In this document: positions 1 through 7,800 of the stretch, piece by piece | How the letters are laid out: every line of letters starts with the position of its first letter | Numbering within the stretch: position 1 is the first letter of the stretch | Source of the DNA: Fomitopsis serialis | Taxonomy: Eukaryota; Basidiomycota; Agaricomycetes; Polyporales; Fomitopsidaceae | Assembly (NCBI RefSeq): GCF_022376445.1 | Contig: NW_025955477.1 | Coordinates: forward strand, 1 to 25,460 | DNA length: 25,460 nucleotides | Reading direction: 5' to 3' | Notes under the pieces: model-generated | What the model was told of the DNA's origin: nothing | What the model saw: the letters and a program-made list of their open reading frames with translations, nothing else | Database searches by the model: none | Translations under genes and position numbers: made by a program

Positions 1-821
1 GGAAGGTCAGGTAACTTGTTCACTCACAGATCTTCGAACTAACTGATGTTGTTAGCTGAGCGCGGTCAACCGTTTGGAGCCGTTCCGTAATGAGTCCATC
101 TCAGAACTCATCTACCAGCACTGGGGCCTGGCCGGGCGCGGGGAAGCGAGTTTGAGCGCTGCGCTCGACGACTTCAGCAAAGTCCCTGACAATCTGATCG
201 CGCTAACGTGCAACGCTGTAAGCTTTCACTTTCTCTGCTAAGTTCCGTCCGCTTATGAGTGAATACAACGCACACACAACAATAATGGCGCAGGTTGAGT
301 CTGCGCTCATGGAGGTCGCGACGGGAGGACAGGCAAATTTCTTTTCTAACAAGCAATTCGCGCCCAAGTGAGTGGTCTTCTGACAGCGTCTTACAGCTTA
401 TATACTCACTCGTTCTGCTTTTAGGTGGGACGCACTCATGGCCATACTTCAAACCCTGCGAAGCGATGCACGTCCCTACTACGAGGAGACACGGCGGATA
501 ATATGGGCACGGGTGAAGTAAGGTAATTACTGTACCACATGAACCATTGCTAACTCTCCGTGCAAAGGAGTCGTCTCAGCACAGGTCCGGCTGCTGTTGA
601 AGAAGAAGAGGATGATGAGCAAGAGAGCTTCATCCCTGTGGCTCAGCTTCGAGAATCCGGAGCCTCTGCAGCTGGATCGTCGAGTGGTGCCGGCATGAGG
701 TCGACTACGACTACGGGAAAAGCGATCGCTCGCACGCCTACCAGCCTCTCGCAGACTGCCAAACAGCCGTCAAGCAAAACTCCTGCTGCCACTACGCCCG
801 GCAAGGCAACTACAAGCGCGA
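1..821 (+). pseudogene. Gene A, 5' portion: DUF6532-like host gene broken by element 1
   Basis: This is the 5' part of a multi-exon host gene; its start lies left of the window. Exons by splice signals and frame are 1-10, 56-217, 294-367, 425-517 and 568-821. Introns are 11-55, 218-293, 368-424 and 518-567, all GT-AG, with CTAAC branch motifs in the first and last. The translation is continuous across all junctions: an alpha-helical N-terminal part (ESISELIYQHWGL, then LIALTCNAVESALMEV and KWDALMAILQTLR), followed by an acidic stretch and a Ser/Thr/Gly/Lys-rich low-complexity region. The helical part recalls basidiomycete DUF6532-type proteins; that family call is tentative and the function is unknown. 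The LTR enters at 822 and adds seven foreign codons before a TAG at 842-844, so this copy would make a truncated protein. The frame resumes at 11336. Confidence 0.72.
818..821. repeat. Left target-site duplication of element 1 (GCGA)
   Basis: The four bases GCGA immediately before the 5' LTR recur immediately after the 3' LTR (11332-11335). Ty3 and copia elements usually make 5-bp duplications; here only four bases match. A 5-bp duplication with one mismatch would imply the same empty site. Confidence 0.85.
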
Positions 822-988
822 TGTGGGGAGTGCCTCCCACATAGGGCCGGACAGTACGTATTTCTCTCATTCAGCTCTCTCCGAGCAGTGCCGTTCCCTC
901 CGAGCATAAGGACAGCTCCTTGCCTTCCCTCCGAAACCCTATGCATACTGTACACATTGGACTTGGTGCGATTTCGTTTGACTTACCA

Positions 989-995
989 TATATAG
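989..995 (+). promoter_or_regulatory. TATA box of the 5' LTR promoter
   Basis: TATATAG follows a C/T-rich stretch (about 850-960) and would place transcription start near 1015-1030, just before the array of 21-bp repeats. The same box occurs in the 3' LTR at 10495-10501. Confidence 0.55.
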
Positions 996-1030
996 TAACT
1001 ACGGACTCTTAGTCAGCTTCGCGGCATAGA

Positions 1031-1441
1031 GTGCCACGAAGACATGTACATACCTTAGTTCTCCCCACTCCGAATCTACGGCTGCGAGCCTGGCTCACAT
1101 CCATTCTTATCACATTTTCTGGAGCTGAGGGCATCTCCCCGAGTTGGTCATCAGTGATCTACTCGGGCTATCAAGAATCTTTCGGACGAACGCAGCGCCA
1201 CGTAATCGGGGACGAGGACTCGCGGAACGAGTACAGGGATTTGCAGAACGAGCCTAGGACCTCGCGGAACGAGCATAGGACCCCGCGGAACGAGTATAAG
1301 GATCAGCAGGACTTGCTTAGGAGCTCGCGGAACGAGCGTAGGAACTCGCGGAACGAGCGTAGGAACTCACGGAACGAGCGTAGGAACTCACGGAACGAGC
1401 ATAGGAGCTCGCGGAACGAGTACAAGGATCAGCAGGGCTAG
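1031..1441 (+). CDS. LTR-internal ORF with 7-residue repeats (136 aa; uncertain gene)
   Basis: This 136-codon frame starts at a GTG; it has no in-frame ATG at this position. It is duplicated identically in the 3' LTR (10538-10948). The N-terminal third is non-repetitive. The rest is a heptad of the type NSRNERR, encoded by the 21-bp tandem array, highly charged and surely disordered. It is in the same frame as the giant ORF: after the TAG at 1439-1441 the frame is open to a second TAG at 1718-1720, then open again to 10267. It may be only a consequence of a stop-poor 21-bp array whose length is a multiple of three. I recognise no family and give it low weight as a separate gene. Confidence 0.25.
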   Translation: MPRRHVHTLVLPTPNLRLRAWLTSILITFSGAEGISPSWSSVIYSGYQESFGRTQRHVIGDEDSRNEYRDLQNEPRTSRNEHRTPRNEYKDQQDLLRSSRNERRNSRNERRNSRNERRNSRNEHRSSRNEYKDQQG

Positions 1442-1525
1442 CTTAGGAGCTCGCGGAACGAGCACAGGAACCTGCGGAACGAGGAGGGCGACCACGGAAC
1501 GAGAACGAGGCGACCACGGAACGAG
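1216..1525 (+). repeat. 21-bp minisatellite inside the 5' LTR
   Basis: The core CGGAACGAG recurs about a dozen times. The best copies are spaced exactly 21 bp (near 1328, 1349, 1370, 1391 and 1412); more diverged copies flank them, with isolated cores further on (near 1566 and 1602). The same array is in the 3' LTR. Confidence 0.9.
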
Positions 1526-1826
1526 TTCAGCAAGCGTAGTGACTGCAGAGCGAGAGTGAGGCAGATTCGGAACGAGGTCAAGGTCGAGACAGGACAGAGT
1601 CCAAGGAACGAGTCGGAAACAGAGGGATTTGCGAGGCTTGGAGAACCGAGGACGAGGTCGGCGAGCCTGAGGCGTCGTTGCGAGATCACTCCCCGGCATG
1701 TCTCCCCTCCACTCTCATAGTACACCCGGCCGTCCACCCATGTCACCTCTACCCCCGAAGCAACGGATTACCCCACCCCTCGAACATCATCGCGCCCGGG
1801 GGTATCCCACTCCCGAGCTACACAAC

Positions 1827-1845
1827 TGGAGCCCACCGCGAGGGG
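1827..1845 (+). promoter_or_regulatory. Primer-binding site of element 1
   Basis: TGGAGCCCACCGCGAGGGG starts 2 nt after the LTR's terminal CA, as expected for a site complementary to a tRNA 3' end. The implied tRNA ends GCGGTGGGC-U-CCA, with U at position 73 and a GCCCACC acceptor 5' strand. U73 is typical of some Cys and Thr tRNAs, but the donor is not identified here. The same 19 nt occur at the expected place in element 2, which independently supports the call. Confidence 0.88.
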
Positions 1846-1858
1846 TGGTACCTTATTC

Positions 1859-4800
1859 ATGCTTCTTCCGCTCCGCCTACGGCTTCGCGTCATCGCACCC
1901 ACAGCACAGGCGAGCATACACAATCCAATCCATTCATTCCCATCTACTACGAGTACATCACATGCGGAACGACTCGGGCTCGCGCGCGATCCAGACACGG
2001 CCAGGGTCACTACGGAGACTGTGCACAGGCGAGCCAACATTTACTTCCACCTCCATTACCAGTCCACTGTTACAGTGCATGCGGAATCCACACTGGCGCG
2101 CGAAGCGGACGTGGTCGCGAGATCAACCGGCGCAACGGTACGGTTCAAGTCTATTACGGAGTGGGAGAGTAGTCGTCTCGGAGATGACAGCACGTACGCA
2201 CTCAACGGCTTCTTCACGGCGTCAGCATCTGCAACCCAGACGAGCGAACGAGCCACGGGACGCGCGGCGGTGAGCTTCGAGCGAATGACGGGACATGTAG
2301 GCGACGACTGTCTCGCAACGCACATATCCGTCGCAAGCAGCACCATTGCCCAGTCCACGGAGCCTATGCGGAGCCGCAGCGTTCACGAAACTCGACCAGC
2401 TCAGCCAGTTCCTGTGCGTACGGGCAGCGACTTAGTCGAGGACACCTCTCGCGGTACTGGCAGGACAGCCGACTCGGGTGCCCACGTCACCGTACGCTCG
2501 CATGTTCACCGAGGCTGCCGACTCACGCTTCGCGAGTTTTGGAATGGAGTAGCAAGTCTTACGGCAGGGAAACACGAAGGAACTACCCCGCACGAGAGCC
2601 TCACCGTGACGACGAGACCCGGGATGAACGCGAGCACCGACGATTTCAGGATTCGCGGGCAATCTGGAGGCACGCACGGAGGTGTAACTGCCGTCTCGGG
2701 AAGGCGACACACGATGGGTAGAGGAAGTAGCTGGGAAGTGTACATGGGTAATGCAAGCTCTATGACACAGGTGCCTACAGGCACGTCGGACAACAGTCTA
2801 CGTTCACTCGACGACCTCTTCCTCGAAGTATTTCGACTCACAGCAAGGGCGTTTGAGCGAGTCGACGAGCCCGCGGGAGATAGACTCGCTAGGATCAAGG
2901 CGACACAGTTCAGCGACGCAGTACCTTCGGACACGACTGTTGGTCGCGCGAACTCGGAGCAATCGACGGCGCACCAGTACGACAGGTCGGAAGGAGTTGC
3001 AGTGGCGAGCAGAGGGCGACACGAGCAACCAGCTAGGCGAACATCACTGCACCAGTTCAGCGTATACGAGCGTGTCGTGACGGAAGATAGGCGAGCGACT
3101 TCAAGGGTCGGGGCCTGTCAAGGGAACGTCAACCTGAGGACACTTGAGAGGTCAGGAAACGAGAGCCGGAGCGAACGTTCAACCGGCAGATCCTGGAGTC
3201 CGGCGAGTAACCAAGCAAGCGAGCATGGGACTCAGGGAACGGGGCCAACGACCGTCACTAGCGTCGAATACGAGGATCTGTGTACGCAAGACGGGCACGC
3301 GCGGGGGTCAGGCCAGCGGACGTCATGGGCCAAGGTCGAGGCTGTGACGAGGACGTACACGACAGACTACCGCGAGTACCAGGTGCATCGCCACGGTGCC
3401 GAGAGAGAGGAGGTCGGAAAGTTGCTGGCGGTGCCGAAACGAGTCTTTGTGGTCGGGGACGAGGACCAGCGACCCGAGGAGCGGACTGGAATGGAAACGC
3501 GAGCATCAGAGCAGGTGCAAGGTATGACTGCGGAGGTCGGACTCACGGGCGGAAGCGATACGGCGAGCGACGCGTGCCTTGCAGTGGTCGGTAGCCGACA
3601 AACGTCTTCGTTCGGCGAGGTACTGGCGTCAATACGAGGAGATCGAGGAGGACCGGATGTGCCACACGGCGTTGATCAAGTGCGGACCTATGAGTACTCC
3701 AGTGCAAGCGTCATCGAACGAGGGAAGAACGGAAGAACGGAGATACCTGGATACGGCACAGGCGAGGCGTCGAACGAGCGAGACGAGCTGAGGACACAGG
3801 CACAAGAATCATGGCGGGCGGGGCAGGCATGCAAGGATCGTGCGGCGACGCGTACTGCGCAAGGCCGCGGTCTGAACAGCAAGCTAGGTGGTGAGGTGAA
3901 GAGAATCACGGGCGGCGAGGCACCGAGTGCAGCCAGTAGGACATGCGACAGGGAGCAGACGGAGGTCGGAGAATCCTGGGCAGCGGCAGGACGAGTCCTC
4001 AGGTTCGGAAACAATCGGCCGCCGCTACATCAGCGAGCTGTAGGGGTGTCACGGGTGTCCAGGCGAGTTGCGACGGCGATAGAGGACAGATATACCGGAC
4101 GAACCCCTACGACAAGCCGTCCACTCCCCTCGCAAATCGAAGGCATCAAGTCAATTCCACGAGGCGCATCGTGTATGCAGACGGAGGCGGGCCACGCGTC
4201 AGATGTCTTGGACGTTACCTTAGGGTGGGACGGCGCGATGGCAAGAGAGCTTGATACACGCGAGCCGCGGGAGCGACGGGCGGAGGAAGCGCAGGTGTTC
4301 AGACAGGACGTATCTCGGACAGTGGAGGTGACACTCACCTGTAGGAACTGCATCACAGCCCACCCTTACCAAGAATGCCCGCTTACCTCCGCGAATTCTG
4401 TCTTGCGTGCGGGGGAGCATGCGACGAGCGCATTCGAGCTCGGAGCTGAGGACGCGCCTCTTTCGGGCACGCAGGAGGGCGGCGATGGATGCGAGTGCGG
4501 CCGGGAGCGTGCTGACGTGGCGAGAGCTCAACAAGAGAGCGTGATCGCGATGGACGAGAGGAAGTACGACGAGATCCGGAGCGAGGACCACAAGCAGTTG
4601 CAGGCAGAGTCGGTAGAGAAAGGACTGAGGCGAGGGACGATCGCCCAAGCGCCGGAACCACGGTCTGCACAGCCTACTGGCGGCTCGCTGGTCGCTCAGG
4701 CCGCTGAGTCGGCACGTACATTCTCTCCACTCCCGCGTCTCGTCAATACTAGTCGCCCTTGTGGGCATGTTTTTCTCTGGAAGTGCGCGAGAACCCTAGC

Positions 4801-7800
4801 GGCGGTCCACGGTCACCCCATGGCAAGATCGGGCTCGGAAGAAACGGCGCGTGAGGTCCAAGACCCAGTAGACCCAGATCGACGTGAAGCGAACGCTCGT
4901 AGCCAGCGATTCAGTGGTGCGCCGAATATCCACGCGTTCTCGGAGTATCGCGCAGACGAACGAGGTCAACCTGAGAGGGCGGAGAGACGGGCGACTCTCG
5001 GCACAAGTGAGTCTCCGGAATACTCGCGACTGAAGGAGCACGATCCAGCAGGCGCGGATATCGATGAGAGTCCGGGCAGACGCCAGCGGGCGAGTTCGGA
5101 GACTGCGAGGAGGACGCCGGAGAGAATACTCGCATGGCCGGGCATTCGACTAGGACGAAGCGCTGTTCGGGGGGTCGAGGTCAAGAACATCGATTGTGAG
5201 ACTAACTACGACAGGCGAGCAGATCGAACTACGACGGACGCGCGAGAGCCATGGCGCACCTACTCCCTATTCATCCCGTGTCGGTACGTCGCGTCGAGGC
5301 GAACTGGATGCGAGGAGGAGAGTGCCGAGAGTCAAGCAGCTACAGATGCGGCGAGGACGAGCTTCCAAGATGACATGTGTCGGAGAACGCACAGGATCGC
5401 TGGTCAAGGAGACCATAGACAGTCACAGGGTGGCGAATGCGGGCTGTACCGCGACGTACGAGCGTGCCGTCTAACTTCCAGCAGCGGAGCGTCAGGGGGA
5501 CAGGCAGGCGGCGAGTTCAAGAGCGTCGAGAGGGACGATGGGGACGAGGCGCAGGAACGAGGGCCATGGGTCGCTCCCCTCCAGAAGACTCCGGATCAAC
5601 GAGATAGCCGGGTACGAGCGGGACGCGTGTACAGAAGAGAGGCCACGGATGGCCTAGCAGCTGAGGATGTGGAACGGGCGAGTTTCGGGAAGGACATGCG
5701 CCGGAGGGAAGAGCGAGAGCGAGATGGGTCTCTGGACGGATCGAGACAATGGACTGCAAGTCCAGTCGGCCAACGGGAGGTACGGGAGGAGCGAGCGGAA
5801 GGAACGCGAACGTCCGGACACAGGTCAACGGGAGGATTTACGCGACGAGGTGCGAGACTCACAGCGATTGCCGGTAACCACGTCGCGGAAGGAACTGCGA
5901 GCGAAGCTCAGGACCGAGAGCGGGCGGACGCGGATTGGGCGGACGTGCGGCTAGGCGAGCAAAGCACCCAGCATGGAAGGAAAGAAGGAGATCGAAGCGC
6001 GGCGGACCGGAGTGCGAGTCGAGTAATTGCGAGCGCGACAAGGGCGGGATTCAAGGATGTGCCCAACCGGAAGGGACGAGGCGAGTTCAAGGACCGACTG
6101 AAGGCTGTGAGACAAGAGGTTGTAGCCCGAGGTGACGACTTGGAGCTGCGGGAGCGGACTGCGGAGGGAACACGACTGTGCGGAGGTACTTCCACGGAGG
6201 AGGAACATGTCGACTGCGGAGGGAGCGCGCACCGTAGTACCAGCAAGAAGGCGCGAGCGAGAGCCCAGGAAACTTTGGGGAGTGCAATGGAGAGCCCGGC
6301 AGTCGCACTGAGCGGTGTTAGCAAGTCGTTGGCAGGCAGACCCGGAGGCGGGAAAGTGTACGCCGGCTTCGACGCGGGCCGCCGGAGGGAACAAGGACAG
6401 GTCGGAGCGTGCATGGAGGCCGTGAGACGGGTTTTCAGAGCAGTCGGTTGCCGGGACGTCCGCCGGCAGCACGCAGACGAGACGCGTAGACGCGGGCAGC
6501 TGGCCAGAACCAGGGATGAGGAAGGCCTCGAGAGATGGGCGTATAGAGCGACCAGTCCTATGCGCATGCCCGTGCTTCCGGAGGGAAGGCATAAGACTGC
6601 CGACGGCGAGCATGCCGAGGTCCGCGTCAAGGAGCAGTCGGAGGAGGCCGAGCTGGGCAAGAAAGGATCCATGGCGACGGCCACTCTATTGCACGAACCA
6701 GGGCCTGCGCAGTTCCCTGCTGGGCTGCTAGTCTCTCGAGTCGCGGAGGGGCCTGTTCGCACGCAACATCATCTAGCGACACCCGCTACAGGAGGCGACG
6801 GGGGGTATCCCAGCGATCCGAGGAGGATGGCACACGCGGGGACCTGTACAGCTCCGAATGATCGAAGGCAGACGACTCAGTGGCGAGCCAAGTGTCTGCC
6901 GAAGGCAGACGTGAGCGGCGCAACAAGCGACGAAGGAGAGCGAACCAGGGCCACAGAGGGAGAGCAGGTCGATCGGGCGCAGTGTCGGCGGAAGGAGGGA
7001 GATCGCAGGCTGTGTGCAGCAGTAGAGCCCGAAGTCGTTGCGGAGGGAAGCGTCGGTATTCCCAGTGCCGAGGACAACGAGTGGAAAGGTCTCGGACTGA
7101 GTAAGGGGGACACGGAGTCCATTCACGCGGACACCGAGTGCGGCGAGGCGGTTGGGACTATAGAACTTCGAGTCGAACCTAGAACACCGTCGGGGTGCGA
7201 CGAGCCGGCGTCCGGCCAACTGGGGCAGTTAGGCGGGCCGCAAGTCGCCACGCAGGTGAAGAGTGGGGATGTCGGGCGCCGTGTACTTGCGGTAGATGGC
7301 CGCATCAGTATCGAGAGCGAGCAGGGCGGGGACCGTGAGGAGTCGACGAGCAGAGCGCGAGTATCTGACGGCGGAAGGTCGGTGTCAGACCTCTCAGAAG
7401 CGGCGAGTCGTGGCGAGCTAGGCGATGGTGAGGCCGTCGCGAATGCCCACTACATGCAAGGCCGGGAGCTGAGCGGCGAACAAACCGAGTCAGAGCCAGA
7501 AGGCCGCGTACATCCAGACGGGGACCCTGCAACGAGTCTAGACCAGGGACGGGCGAACACCGCGGTTGGACAATCCGATGGTGGCGAGCAGCAGTTACCG
7601 AGCGGGATGAAGACCAGGGGCCGAGTCGATGAGGATAGGGAGGCGACAGGCAAGGACGCGCCGCGGGCTGGATCAAGCCACGTCGTGTCGCAGCGAAGCG
7701 AAGTTGAGAGGTGTGCGGGAGACGGTCCGGGGCACAAGGAACGCGAGCAGGGACAAGACGAGGACCTCGCCGGAGGGAATGCCTACGCGGGGAGTGTGCG

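Larger units (their letters stand above)
822..1824 (+). repeat. 5' LTR of element 1 (1003 bp)
   Basis: This is a direct repeat of 10328-11331, beginning TGTGGGGAGTG and ending GAGCTACACA. The copies agree wherever I compared them except for one T: AGCTTCGCGG near 1016-1025 here versus AGCTTTCGCGG in the 3' copy. A TATA box sits 167 bp into the LTR, so U3 is short and the R-U5 part long (over 800 bp). R-U5 contains a 21-bp tandem repeat array. Confidence 0.97.

Noticed and set aside
1388..1746. Minus-strand 100-codon frames in both LTRs
   Set aside because: They are translations of the 21-bp array and its edge on the other strand; no independent support.
5908..6762. Minus-strand frames of up to 284 codons inside the giant ORF
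   Set aside because: They are Ser/Pro/Arg-rich shadows of a purine-rich, stop-poor plus-strand ORF, with no motif.
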